From assembly GCA_025360395.1 (NCBI GenBank), contig JANYCH010000172.1, positions 1-33,292 of the forward strand: a stretch of 33,292 nucleotides of DNA. The letters run 5' to 3'. The stretch's first letter is position 1; the number at the start of each line of letters is the position of its first letter. Under the pieces are notes generated by a model. It was not told where the DNA came from. It did not search any database and saw only the letters and a program-made list of their open reading frames with translations. The translations under genes were made by a program, and so were the position numbers. Of this stretch, positions 1 to 8,540 are shown one piece after another. The stretch is from Cytophagales bacterium. GTDB lineage: Bacteria > Bacteroidota > Bacteroidia > Cytophagales > UBA9547.

Positions 1-20
1 GTTAATCCAAGTACTAAAAA

Positions 21-1106
21 CTAAAAAGGATCCTTCACACCCAATTTCTTAACCAAAGCAGACAGATCCTCAACAACCGGTATCAACAAAGGAATTCCTG
101 TCACTAGCCTATCAATTTGCATTTCCCTTTCCGGATCGCCTGGTATTATTACCTTCTCACCTTCAATTGACTTGGCATTTCTGAATGTGGTGATCCAATT
201 GTCCATGTGATTTTTAAAGTCCTCAGCAGGGCGAAAAGCATCTACTCTCATGGCACCTAAAAAATGACCGATCCCTTCACCCACAGGATTTGCTGGTGGC
301 GATAAAAAAGCAACAAAGGGCGGCACCCAGGGGCCATAATTCGCCCCAGAAAGTACTGCTGAAAAAATATCCACTATTGATCCCAAACAATAACCTTTGT
401 GGCTTCCATGATCGCGATCACCACCCAAAGGTAATAATGCACCTCCATCCTTTAATTCATGCGGATTAGTGCTTATTTCTCCGGTTTTATCCTGAATCCA
501 TCCTGCGGGTGCTTCTAAACTTTTGCGCTGCAAAATTTCTAATTTTCCATTGGCAGCAGTTGTAGTAGCAAAATCTGCCACAAATGGAGGTTGGTTTTTA
601 GCTGGTACAGCCACAGCTATGGGGTTTGTACCCAAAAGTCTTTCCAATGAATAGGTTGGTGCTACTAAAGGACTTGCATTTGTCATGGCCATTCCAATCA
701 TATCATGTTCCAAGGCCATCATAGCGTGGTAACCCGCTATCCCAAAATGATTGGAGTTTTTAATAGAAACCCAACCAGTACCTACATTTTTGGCCTTTTC
801 TATCACGGTTTTCATTGCCCTTGGTGCCACAACTAAACCCAAACCACGGTCTCCATCAACTACTGCTGTTGAAGGTGTTTCATACACGATCTTAATATTT
901 GGTTTGGCATTTATGCGCTCCTTTTCCCATAACCTGATATAGCCAGAAAGTCTTGCAACTCCATGAGAATCAATGCCTCTCAAATCAGCAGACAACAGAA
1001 CTTCGGTGGCCAGTTCGGCATCTTCTTCCGGGCAACCCATGGATAAAAATATATTCCGGGTGAATTCATAAAGGGAAGAATACGATATATTAAGAGTTTC
1101 AGCCAT
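21..1106 (-). CDS. Ldh family oxidoreductase (type 2 malate/L-lactate dehydrogenase family)
   Basis: A 361-residue soluble protein of the NAD(P)-dependent malate/L-lactate/ureidoglycolate dehydrogenase family (COG2055), which oxidises 2-hydroxy acids to 2-oxo acids and has no Rossmann fold. The family signatures are visible: GIDSHGVARL with His48, NSNHFGIAGYH with His120, LLGTNPIA, VADFAT and GGDRDHGSHKGYCL. The length is typical of the family (about 330-360). The start is an ATG at 1106. The substrate cannot be read from sequence; malate, lactate, sulfolactate and ureidoglycolate enzymes all occur in this family. No pathway partner is adjacent, and the gene diverges from the beta-propeller-like gene to its right. 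Family assignment is sure, substrate is not. Confidence 0.93.
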   Translation of the reverse strand: MAETLNISYSSLYEFTRNIFLSMGCPEEDAELATEVLLSADLRGIDSHGVARLSGYIRLWEKERINAKPNIKIVYETPSTAVVDGDRGLGLVVAPRAMKTVIEKAKNVGTGWVSIKNSNHFGIAGYHAMMALEHDMIGMAMTNASPLVAPTYSLERLLGTNPIAVAVPAKNQPPFVADFATTTAANGKLEILQRKSLEAPAGWIQDKTGEISTNPHELKDGGALLPLGGDRDHGSHKGYCLGSIVDIFSAVLSGANYGPWVPPFVAFLSPPANPVGEGIGHFLGAMRVDAFRPAEDFKNHMDNWITTFRNAKSIEGEKVIIPGDPEREMQIDRLVTGIPLLIPVVEDLSALVKKLGVKDPF

Positions 1107-1212
1107 AACAATTTAAAATAGCCACGAATTACGTGCTTTTAGCTGGAACATTATAACCAAAGAGCAATATTCCCAATAGGTTCAAAGTTTTAATATTGGT
1201 TTTTTAAAAGGC

Positions 1213-1220
1213 TATATTTG
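1213..1220 (+). promoter_or_regulatory. Bacteroidota -7 promoter element (TATATTTG)
   Basis: Exact match to TAnnTTTG. A TTTT 21 bases upstream (1188-1191) is a three-of-four match to the -33 TTTG. Transcription would begin near 1227, so translation of the propeller gene should start after that point, probably at TTG 1245. Confidence 0.4.
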
Positions 1221-2087
1221 TTCAACCATTTTCAAAATAAGCGTTTGTTTTTAAAGCATATTAAGAAGTTTCTATTTATTCCGGTTTTAAGCTTTATCTG
1301 TCTTGCTGAAGTTTATAGCCAAGATTCATTAATTTTTTTTAAGCACGTTCCTGCTTCTGGCCTGGATAAGGTTTCACAGGATTCTTATGGAAATTTGTAC
1401 ATCAGCGACATTAAAGGGAACATTAACAAATACGACTCTTTAGGCAATTACCTCATCAATTATTCTCCTCAAAAGCTCGGTACTGTAACTTTGCTAGAGG
1501 CTTGGAATACCATCAGAATATTTGTTTTTTACCGTGATTTTCAGGGGTACACAATTTTGGAAAGGTTCCTGGGCCCAATGCCCAGCAATGACCTGAACCA
1601 GGAACAGATAGGTTTTGCCAGACAAGCTACCCTGGCCTCAGATTTCAACCTGTGGGTTATTGATGAAACAGATTTTACACTCAAAAAGTATGACCGGCAG
1701 TTCAACAGGGTGGTAAATAAAACATCTCTGGACCTGCTCTTGGATGTTCGTGAATATGATATAAGTTTTCTTCGTGAATATCAGAACAACCTATATGTAA
1801 ATGACAGGAATACAGGTGTTTTAGTTTTTGATGCTTTTGGATCTTACAAGAAAAAAATCCCTTTTAAAGGGATTGATTTCTTCTCATTTCATGACAATGA
1901 TCTTTTTTACCTTCAAAACGACACCATAAGGTTTTTTGACCTTTACCTTTTTACTGAAAAAACTATGACCCTGCCTACTGGAATGAATTACAAGCGTGTA
2001 TTAATTCACGATAGGAAGCTTTATGCTATACGGCCCGATGGATTCGATATTTATGATGTAAAAGGAAACCCTAAGAGGCTTCGATAA
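1218..2087 (+). CDS. Secreted beta-propeller-like hypothetical protein
   Basis: Not a named family that I recognise. The protein (up to 289 residues) has a signal peptide (hydrophobic LFIPVLSFICLAEVYSQ, cleavage near the Gln), then repeats of about 40-45 residues with the pattern of beta-propeller blades: GNLYISDIKGNINKYDSLGN, FNLWVIDETDFTLKKYD, NLYVNDRNTGVLVFD, LYAIRPDGFDIYDVKGN. This suggests a small periplasmic or outer-membrane propeller. There is no in-frame ATG near the N-terminus. The outer start is TTG 1218, after AAAAGG. TTG 1245 gives a cleaner signal peptide and is favoured because an exact TAnnTTTG element (1213-1220) overlaps the outer start. It converges on murB and may be transcribed alone. 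Confidence 0.8.
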   Translation: MFNHFQNKRLFLKHIKKFLFIPVLSFICLAEVYSQDSLIFFKHVPASGLDKVSQDSYGNLYISDIKGNINKYDSLGNYLINYSPQKLGTVTLLEAWNTIRIFVFYRDFQGYTILERFLGPMPSNDLNQEQIGFARQATLASDFNLWVIDETDFTLKKYDRQFNRVVNKTSLDLLLDVREYDISFLREYQNNLYVNDRNTGVLVFDAFGSYKKKIPFKGIDFFSFHDNDLFYLQNDTIRFFDLYLFTEKTMTLPTGMNYKRVLIHDRKLYAIRPDGFDIYDVKGNPKRLR

Positions 2088-2098
2088 AACCGAATATC

Positions 2099-2239
2099 CT
2101 AAAATGGTCCAGATTGCGCTAGGATCGCAATGATTATCCTTATCGCTTCAATGAACTCTGCTAATCCCGGAATTTTTATGCTAAAAGATTGTAGTGTAGA
2201 ACCCGGGCCGAAGGCATCGCGCATACTTTTAAATCTCAT
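2099..2239 (-). CDS. Candidate small protein, 46 residues, downstream of murB
   Basis: A complete ATG-to-TAG reading frame fills most of the 198-base gap between two convergent genes. The product begins MRFKSMRDAFGPGS and continues into a probable amphipathic or membrane-associated helix, LAEFIEAIRIIIAILAQ, ending SGPF. It lies 46 bases after the murB stop on the same strand, so it could be co-transcribed with murB. The composition (charged head, Gly/Pro turn, hydrophobic helix) looks more like a real small protein than a random frame, but there is no homology evidence here and no strong ribosome binding site. The reading frame could also be chance. Confidence 0.35.
   Translation of the reverse strand: MRFKSMRDAFGPGSTLQSFSIKIPGLAEFIEAIRIIIAILAQSGPF
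2113..2131. other. Short perfect hairpin in convergent gap
   Basis: ATTGCG (2113-2118) and CGCAAT (2126-2131) can pair around a 7-base loop, 25 bases after the propeller gene stop. No T-tract follows, so a terminator role is weak. It lies inside the candidate 46-codon gene. Confidence 0.25.
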
Positions 2240-2285
2240 TGTATTTAGAAGACAGAGACAAACTTCCTTCACCTCTTTCCAGAAT

Positions 2286-3311
2286 CTAAATAATATTCAC
2301 CTCAGTTTCAAGATTAACACCAAATTTTTCAAATACACTTTTCTGGATTTCTTCTGCCAGGTGCTTTATTTCTTCACCCGTTGCATTGCCAGGATTAGTC
2401 AAAACCAAAGCCTGATTTTTATGAACTGCTGCATTGCCAAGAGATTTCCCCTTCCAGCCGCATTGTTCAATTAACCAGCCTGCTGCAATTTTCCTGAAAC
2501 CAGCAATTTGGGTGGAATACGTGGGCATTAAAGGATTGTCATTCAACAGTAACTGACAAAAACTTTCATCTACTTCCGGATTTTTAAAGAAGCTGCCGGC
2601 ATTTCCTATCACTTTTGGATTTGGGAGTTTGCTGCTTCTTATACTTACAATGGTATTGCTTATATCTCTAATGGTAGGCATAGAAATCTCCATTTCCTGA
2701 AGGACCTGGTTTATAGCGCCATAGCTCATATTTAATTTATGAAAACCAGGCTTTTTCAGACGAAAATTTACCGACGAAATGAAATAACGACCTTTTGCCT
2801 TGTTTTTAAAAATACTGTCGCGATAACCAAATTCGCATTCTTCATTGTTAAAATGTACAATTTGACCGGTTTCAAAGTCAAATGCTTCAAGAGAAACAAA
2901 GGTATCTTTAAGCTCCACTCCATATGCACCAATATTTTGTACTGGAGATGCGCCAACTGTTCCGGGTATCAAAGAAAGGTTTTCAATACCGCCTAGCTTA
3001 TTTTCAACACATTTAAGGACCAGCTCATGCCAGTTTTCTCCGGAACCGGCAGTGACAATAACCGATTGCTCGCTTTCATCTTCAAATGATATTCCGGTAA
3101 TTTTGTTCCTTAAAACCAAACCTTCAAAGTCCTTGGTAAAAAGCATATTACTTCCCCCGCCAAGGATCAGTTTGTTATTTGTAGAATTGTATTCGCTGCT
3201 TTTCCAAATAGCAAGCAATTGATCGTGATTATGTATTTCAGCAAAAAGCTTTGCCTTTGCATGAATACCAAAAGTTGTGAAAGATGAGAGTTGGATGTAG
3301 TGTTGAAACAT
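2286..3311 (-). CDS. murB: UDP-N-acetylenolpyruvoylglucosamine reductase MurB
   Basis: FAD- and NADPH-dependent enzyme that reduces UDP-GlcNAc-enolpyruvate to UDP-MurNAc, the second committed step of peptidoglycan precursor synthesis in the cytosol. From the ATG at 3311 it has 341 residues, matching the type I (E. coli-like) form of about 342. Visible signatures are the FAD-binding LGGGSNMLF, SLIPGTVGASPVQNIGAYG, EFGYRDSIFK (catalytic Arg region), GNAGSFFKNP with the proton-donor Ser240, and a C-terminal Glu in NLETEV. A TTG at 3329 would add six residues, but the ATG fits the family better. The neighbouring genes do not belong to the cell-wall cluster, so murB sits apart from murC/D/F here. 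Confidence 0.97.
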   Translation of the reverse strand: MFQHYIQLSSFTTFGIHAKAKLFAEIHNHDQLLAIWKSSEYNSTNNKLILGGGSNMLFTKDFEGLVLRNKITGISFEDESEQSVIVTAGSGENWHELVLKCVENKLGGIENLSLIPGTVGASPVQNIGAYGVELKDTFVSLEAFDFETGQIVHFNNEECEFGYRDSIFKNKAKGRYFISSVNFRLKKPGFHKLNMSYGAINQVLQEMEISMPTIRDISNTIVSIRSSKLPNPKVIGNAGSFFKNPEVDESFCQLLLNDNPLMPTYSTQIAGFRKIAAGWLIEQCGWKGKSLGNAAVHKNQALVLTNPGNATGEEIKHLAEEIQKSVFEKFGVNLETEVNII

Positions 3312-3452
3312 GGCATGAAGGTAAAACAAAATTGATTACCTGATAAACGTCTTTGGGATTTTGAGAAAGGTTTGCCTAAGTTATAGTTGACCATTGAACG
3401 AAAGTCACTAAAGAAGAATGAAAAACCTTCCGAGTTTCATTCCAAGCAAAAG

Positions 3453-5435
3453 CTATTTATTTTTAAAATAAAGCTTAAAAGTAGTACCCACACCTAATTC
3501 ACTTTCAATCTCTATCTTCCCACCGTTATTTTCGATTATTCTTTTTACAATATAAAGTCCTACACCACTTCCTTCAACATGGCTGTGCAGTCTTTTGAAC
3601 ATCGAAAATACAGTATCTTTTTTATCAGGATTTATACCAAGTCCATTATCTTCCACAGAAAGAAGCATGTAATCACCCAGCATTTCTGTAGTGATTTTCA
3701 CGATCGCATTTCGGCCCGGATCTTTGTACTTTAATGCATTAGATATTAAATTATAAACTATGCTTTTAAGGCTCCTTGTTGAAAAGAAAATATTTTCTAT
3801 CTTAAAATCGCTGATGATAATAGCTTTGGCATTTGTAATGAGATTGGTTAGATCATTTTTGACTTCAAACAATATTTCTTCAAAACCTAAATCATTCAAA
3901 TCATCTTCAAAACCCTTTTGAATACGACTTATTTCAGTTAAATCTAAAATAGTGGTTTTAAACCTATCAATAGAGGTGTGGATCATGTTAAAAATTTGCT
4001 CTTCTTCATCATTGCACTTTTCACTGATTAATTCCGAAAGAACATTAACTAAACCCTCCAGATTGGAAATTGGCGATTTCAGGTCATGAGAAGCAGTATA
4101 AACAAAGCTATCCAGGTCACTGTTGATCTTTTGTAGCTCTTTGTTTTTTTCAGACAATAATGCCTCAGATTTTTTCAGATCCGAAACATCCACATTGGTA
4201 CCAAACCATGTTTGAATTTTCCCATTTTCATCAAAAATAGGAACAACTCTGGTTAAAAAGGGCCGATAAATATTGTCGTGACCTTTTAATGGAAATACCA
4301 TTTCAAAAGGTATTCCTGAATTTATTGAAGTAGTCCATTTTTCAATAACTCCTGGAAGCTCATCCGGGTCATGTACAGACTTCCACCCCCAACCTTCCAT
4401 CTCTTTTTCTGTGGTGCCTGTATAATTATACCATTGCTTGTTGTACCAAAAAATCCCACCTTCTGAGTCGGCCATCCAGGTAAGGAGAGGAATATTGTCT
4501 GCTAAGGTTCTGAATTTCTCTTCACTTTCTTCGATCCTTTTAGCAAAAAGCACTGATTCAGTAACGTCATGGCAAACCACCATCACACCAGTAATTATAT
4601 CATTCTTTTCCCTGTAAGGTTGGTAAACAAGATTTAAAAACCCTTCCATTTTTATATTGCCGCTATTATAAAAATAAGGGTGATTATTTAAATACAGAGG
4701 CTCACCTGTTCGCCGAATATTATCAAAAAGAGGCCTGAAATCCTTTTCAGTTTCGGGAATAACGCTAAATAATGGTTTGCCGAGTAATTCTTCTGTTGTA
4801 CGGTCGATCAACCTGCCATATGTATTATTCACTATGTCAACAATCATATCTTCACCACGCAGCACAATAATCCCTACAGAAGATTGTTCAACCAACTTCT
4901 GAAAACGTTGTTCAGATACTTTAAGGCTTTTTATTAAATTAACATTATTGGTCGTTTCTACCACTGTTACCAATACCCCCCCAACCTGACCTGTTACACT
5001 TTCTATTATCGGGCTATAAGCAAAGTCAAAATAACATTCTTCTAAATATCCATTTCTGTTCAAAGGCAGCATTAGTCCTGGAAATCCCACAGGTTTACCT
5101 TTCATTACATCCTGAAACATAGGTCCGATAATATTCCATATTTCAGAGAATGTTTCAGTTGTACTAATGCCTAAAGCTTGAGGATGCTTGGTTTCTCCAA
5201 GAATAGGACGATACCCATCATTATAAAGCTGAATAAATTCTGGCCCCCATGCTATATACATGCCAAAAGGATTGTTAAGCATGATGGACACCGAAATCTT
5301 AAGGGATTCTGGCCAGTTCTCCGGATTTCCCAGAGGAGTTCTTTCCCAATCTTTGTTTCTTATCATCTCCCCCATTTCATCCCCGCCCTGCAGAAAGTAA
5401 AATTTGTTGATATTGCCGGAAGACAAGTTTTCCAT
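3453..5435 (-). CDS. Multi-PAS sensor histidine kinase
   Basis: A 660-residue cytoplasmic sensor kinase with no membrane segment. Its order is: an N-terminal PAS-like module (about 25-165) of the type common in Bacteroidota kinases (motif WERTPLGNPENWPESLK); PAS at about 170-295; PAS/PAC at about 305-425; a short coiled linker; HisKA with phospho-acceptor His450 in YTASHDLKSPISN; and HATPase_c to the end with N box NALKYKD, G1 box DNGLGI and G2 box GVGLYIVKR. It ends directly after the ATPase domain, so no receiver is fused. No response regulator is adjacent, making it an orphan kinase. The ATG at 5435 is the start. Signal unknown. Confidence 0.93.
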   Translation of the reverse strand: MENLSSGNINKFYFLQGGDEMGEMIRNKDWERTPLGNPENWPESLKISVSIMLNNPFGMYIAWGPEFIQLYNDGYRPILGETKHPQALGISTTETFSEIWNIIGPMFQDVMKGKPVGFPGLMLPLNRNGYLEECYFDFAYSPIIESVTGQVGGVLVTVVETTNNVNLIKSLKVSEQRFQKLVEQSSVGIIVLRGEDMIVDIVNNTYGRLIDRTTEELLGKPLFSVIPETEKDFRPLFDNIRRTGEPLYLNNHPYFYNSGNIKMEGFLNLVYQPYREKNDIITGVMVVCHDVTESVLFAKRIEESEEKFRTLADNIPLLTWMADSEGGIFWYNKQWYNYTGTTEKEMEGWGWKSVHDPDELPGVIEKWTTSINSGIPFEMVFPLKGHDNIYRPFLTRVVPIFDENGKIQTWFGTNVDVSDLKKSEALLSEKNKELQKINSDLDSFVYTASHDLKSPISNLEGLVNVLSELISEKCNDEEEQIFNMIHTSIDRFKTTILDLTEISRIQKGFEDDLNDLGFEEILFEVKNDLTNLITNAKAIIISDFKIENIFFSTRSLKSIVYNLISNALKYKDPGRNAIVKITTEMLGDYMLLSVEDNGLGINPDKKDTVFSMFKRLHSHVEGSGVGLYIVKRIIENNGGKIEIESELGVGTTFKLYFKNK

Positions 5436-5462
5436 TACTGGTGTATAATTTAGGGTTTGGTG

Positions 5463-5496
5463 TAATTTATGAAATTAAAATTAAGTTCATAAATTA
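5463..5496. repeat. 11-bp perfect inverted repeat upstream of the histidine kinase
   Basis: TAATTTATGAA (5463-5473) and TTCATAAATTA (5486-5496) are exact reverse complements separated by 12 AT-rich bases. The pair lies between the lipoprotein stop and the kinase start, both on the minus strand. It could be an operator for the kinase gene or a weak hairpin ending the TonB-lipoprotein transcript; no T-run follows on the minus strand. Confidence 0.4.
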
Positions 5497-5550
5497 ATTT
5501 CTTTCAGCCAAAAATCAGCTTACTATTCTATATAAAATGTTGTACAACAC

Positions 5551-6144
5551 CTAATTATTTACCCTTACAGGGAAATCAACGAGAATATCCTGTTCACCAT
5601 CAGCAGGATTAGCAGTTTTTTCTATTCCATTACTGAAATGCCTTAGATTGATATTGAAAATGCTGTTTCCACCAGCGTTTCCGGATTTAATTTTGAATTC
5701 AAGGCCAAGCGGTTGGGCAGGGCTCCTCGTATCATAATCTGTGATAATAGTTTGTGCTATTAGGCTTCCTTTGATTGAATAATGGAACCGATGAAAATTT
5801 GCTTCCTTTCTAATCTCGTCTGAAACAACCGAAAGTGGAGTTTTTGTATCGTCATAAATTGACTGGCTGACAAAATAAGTTTTATTTACCTCTAATTTTA
5901 TGGTGTCCGCAACCGGAGGATTTTTCCCTTGTCCATCCGTGTCTCTGAGTGTAAAGGTTTTTGAAATGGTATTATTGGCTGAATCAATGAACTGCAACTG
6001 AATTCTCGTGATGTTTTCTTCGTCCCCCGCACCAGGGTTGACTGGTTGCTCTGCAGTTGGGTCAGTTGCCTTATTCTTTTTACAACCGGAAATAGAAATT
6101 GCCACAAATGCCAATAGGAAAATAATGTGTTTAGTTTGTTTCAT
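5551..6144 (-). CDS. Lipoprotein partner of the TonB-dependent receptor
   Basis: A 197-residue lipoprotein. The signal peptide ends in a lipobox, AISISGC, with Cys21 as the lipidated residue, followed by KKNKATDP, so outer-membrane or surface exposure is likely. The mature part is beta-rich (TRIQLQFIDSANNTISKTF, DTIKLEVNKTYFVS, LGLEFKIKSG, FNINLRHF) and has no catalytic motif I recognise. It begins 24 bases after the stop of the TonB-dependent receptor gene and must be co-transcribed with it. Receptor-lipoprotein pairs in Bacteroidota commonly act together, with the lipoprotein as surface binding lid or substrate-capturing partner. By that logic it binds the receptor's substrate, perhaps a metal; this is inference. 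Confidence 0.85.
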   Translation of the reverse strand: MKQTKHIIFLLAFVAISISGCKKNKATDPTAEQPVNPGAGDEENITRIQLQFIDSANNTISKTFTLRDTDGQGKNPPVADTIKLEVNKTYFVSQSIYDDTKTPLSVVSDEIRKEANFHRFHYSIKGSLIAQTIITDYDTRSPAQPLGLEFKIKSGNAGGNSIFNINLRHFSNGIEKTANPADGEQDILVDFPVRVNN

Positions 6145-6168
6145 CCTTTTTGAATTTAATGATTCGAA

Positions 6169-8502
6169 TTAATTTTTATTGTAAATGCTGACAGGGACTT
6201 TTATTCTTAAAGTAAAATTCCGGCCCATCTCATCAGTAAAATACCTGAAACGGTTCATATAGTCCCGGTAGGCAACATCAAATAAATTATTCACCTGAAA
6301 AATTATACTTACTTTCTGTTTTCCAAAGAGGAGGTCGGTCCCTGCCTCTGCATCAAATAAGGTGTAGGCTGCTGGGGGATTAGCATAATCTGAATTTTCT
6401 GGTACCCTCCATTGATTTTCGGTACGGTTTAAGGTGAATCTCAAATAAGAGTTATAAGCTTCTTTTATAAATCGTGGCCGATAAACAATTGCAGGACTGT
6501 ACCTTATAGGCGGGATATTGATTAAGTACCCTTTTTCAGTAATATTTTCTGCTAAAACCAATGAACCTTTTACGATCAGGTTTATGGATTTGGACATTTC
6601 ATAACTGGCAAACAAATCGGAACCATAAAACCTGGCATCTATTTGGGTATAAGTAAAAGACGGAAATGCACCCCTTATTGTCTGTACCAATTCCAGGTCT
6701 GGTTTTAGATAAATAAAGTTCTGTATTTGACTGTAAAACAGGGAACTTTCCAAATTTAATTTCTCTGATTTAGCTTCCAGGCTTGTTACAAGTTTAAATG
6801 CCTGTTCAGGCTTTAAGGTAGGGTCCCCAATTTCAATTGCTGCGGCTCCGTGATGCAATCCTTTACTAAACAGCTCGTTTACATTGGGCGGACGCCAGGT
6901 AGTTCCTGCATTTGTTCTCCAGTTCAACGCTTTGCTTATTTTATAAATGGCCCCAACAGTTCCCGAAAAATTTGAAAAGCTATACGGCAATAGTTTTACT
7001 ATTCCATTATCGTTAAGGTATATATCCAGGAATTTTTTATCATATCGTAAACCGGCTTCCAGGTCTGTTTTTCCTAAACCCCATTTTTCAATAATAAAAC
7101 CTCCAAAAGACTGACTTTTAAAATTTGGTATAAGGAACCTTCCCTGCCAGATATTGGCTTGTTGCATATAAACTGTTCCGATACTTCCTGAAATATTTTT
7201 AAAAGGTTTATGTTCCAGGACCAGGTCAGCAGAATGGGTTGTCAATTTTAATTGAAGTTGTGGGATCTCTTTAGATTCATTGGCTATTGAATTTCTTAAA
7301 ACATCAAATTCTGATCTGTTGTTGAACTGTCGTCCCAAAAGCAAATTCAAACTCCCTATTTTAGCTAAGTAAGCAGAAAATTTTGCCCGCACCAACTCAT
7401 GTTCCACATGTTGAAAAGGACGGTTGATTTCATAACTAAAACCAGACTTGACAGCTGGTTCCGATTTTTCGATCGCATTTTGCAGGTCAGAGACACTTCC
7501 TATATGTGAACCTGAAAAAATCCCTAATGTGGTATTAAACTGACTATAAAATATTTCTCCTGAAAACCACTTTCTGTTATAACCTACAGCATAAGAAAAG
7601 TTTTTCTCCTCAAATCCGGTATTTGCCTGATAATAATGAGGCGCTTTAACATTCCCTGCTTTGCTCATTGTGCCTTGCAAACGCCACATTAATGGCAGCC
7701 ATTTTCCAAATTTCCCCTCAAGAAGTCCTGAAACAGTTCCTTGCCTGTTATTACTCATTCCTACCAAATTCATTTCACCATTGATGCCCGTTTTCAGTGG
7801 AAGGTTTCTTGGTTCTACAATGACAACACCCGCTATGGCATCTGATCCGTACCGGACCCCGGCAGCCCCCTTTACTACAGTCATTTTATCAGAAACAAAC
7901 GGATCTATTTCAGGTGCATGTTCGTTGCCCCATTGCTGACCTTCCTGTCGTAAACCGGCATTTAAAACTAAAACCCGATTACTGTGCAAACCATGAATGA
8001 CCGGTTTAGAAATAGAATTTCCTGTTTTTAAAGTAGTCACTCCGGGCAATTCTTTTAAAGCATCTCCCAGTGAAAGCCCGCGTGTCCTGTCAAGTTCCTT
8101 CCCTGTAAGTGAGGCCCTTGTGAATGATCCTATTTCTTCGGCCTTCTTTCCATAAACCGTTACAGACTCAAGCTGGCAGGTGTCAGTATGCAGAATAATC
8201 TGGTCTATCCTGATGTCGGAATTTAATTTGTAAGAGGTAGTAAAAGATTTATATCCAAGGGCAGAATACACTACTGTAACTTTCCCCTGACATAAATTAT
8301 TTATCTGAAAAAAACCGTTGGAGTCAGTAGAAGCACCTTTTTGAAATTCTTTAATAAAAACAGAGGCGTATTGAAATGGCTTCCCGGTTTCACCATCCAG
8401 AACATTTCCTTTTAATACAGCATTGCAAGAGTCCGGTTGTGCAAATAAAACTCCCGGAACTAATATTAAATTGAAAAGAAAAAATAAAAAACAGAATTTC
8501 AA
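6169..8502 (-). CDS. TonB-dependent outer-membrane receptor, probable metal (ZnuD-like) uptake
   Basis: A 777-residue outer-membrane transporter. Domains in order: signal peptide (to about 21, LVPGVLFAQ), carboxypeptidase-regulatory-like Ig domain (about 27-105), plug (about 125-235, with LGDALKELPGVTTL and DAIAGVVIVEP), and a beta barrel to the end, whose last strand is FTLRIKVPVSIY. Several His-containing segments lie in the plug and barrel (PVIHGLHSNRV, GNEHAPEIDPF, FQHVEHELV, SKGLHHGAAA). That pattern, the Fur-type dyad upstream and the partner lipoprotein suggest zinc or another metal as substrate, by analogy with ZnuD receptors; this is not proven. No in-frame ATG exists; the only plausible start is TTG 8502, one base after AGGAG, with a predicted leader of about 13 bases. 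Confidence 0.9.
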   Translation of the reverse strand: MKFCFLFFLFNLILVPGVLFAQPDSCNAVLKGNVLDGETGKPFQYASVFIKEFQKGASTDSNGFFQINNLCQGKVTVVYSALGYKSFTTSYKLNSDIRIDQIILHTDTCQLESVTVYGKKAEEIGSFTRASLTGKELDRTRGLSLGDALKELPGVTTLKTGNSISKPVIHGLHSNRVLVLNAGLRQEGQQWGNEHAPEIDPFVSDKMTVVKGAAGVRYGSDAIAGVVIVEPRNLPLKTGINGEMNLVGMSNNRQGTVSGLLEGKFGKWLPLMWRLQGTMSKAGNVKAPHYYQANTGFEEKNFSYAVGYNRKWFSGEIFYSQFNTTLGIFSGSHIGSVSDLQNAIEKSEPAVKSGFSYEINRPFQHVEHELVRAKFSAYLAKIGSLNLLLGRQFNNRSEFDVLRNSIANESKEIPQLQLKLTTHSADLVLEHKPFKNISGSIGTVYMQQANIWQGRFLIPNFKSQSFGGFIIEKWGLGKTDLEAGLRYDKKFLDIYLNDNGIVKLLPYSFSNFSGTVGAIYKISKALNWRTNAGTTWRPPNVNELFSKGLHHGAAAIEIGDPTLKPEQAFKLVTSLEAKSEKLNLESSLFYSQIQNFIYLKPDLELVQTIRGAFPSFTYTQIDARFYGSDLFASYEMSKSINLIVKGSLVLAENITEKGYLINIPPIRYSPAIVYRPRFIKEAYNSYLRFTLNRTENQWRVPENSDYANPPAAYTLFDAEAGTDLLFGKQKVSIIFQVNNLFDVAYRDYMNRFRYFTDEMGRNFTLRIKVPVSIYNKN

Positions 8503-8521
8503 ACTCCTAAATGATTTTTAA

Positions 8522-8529
8522 CAAAAGTA
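8522..8529 (-). promoter_or_regulatory. -7 promoter element of the TonB receptor operon (TACTTTTG)
   Basis: Read on the minus strand this is an exact TAnnTTTG. A TTG-containing -33 candidate lies about 19 bases further upstream, inside the palindrome at 8541-8569. Transcription would start near 8515, about 13 bases before the TTG start codon. Confidence 0.55.
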
Positions 8530-8540
8530 GTTTGAAGATT

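Noticed and set aside
2130-2474. 114-codon plus-strand frame
   Set aside because: It runs antisense into the 3-prime end of murB and has the Phe/Leu-rich composition of a shadow frame; the minus-strand 46-codon frame is more protein-like.
7661-7939. 92-codon plus-strand frame within the TonB receptor gene
   Set aside because: Antisense to the plug and barrel coding region, with low-complexity composition and no upstream signal.
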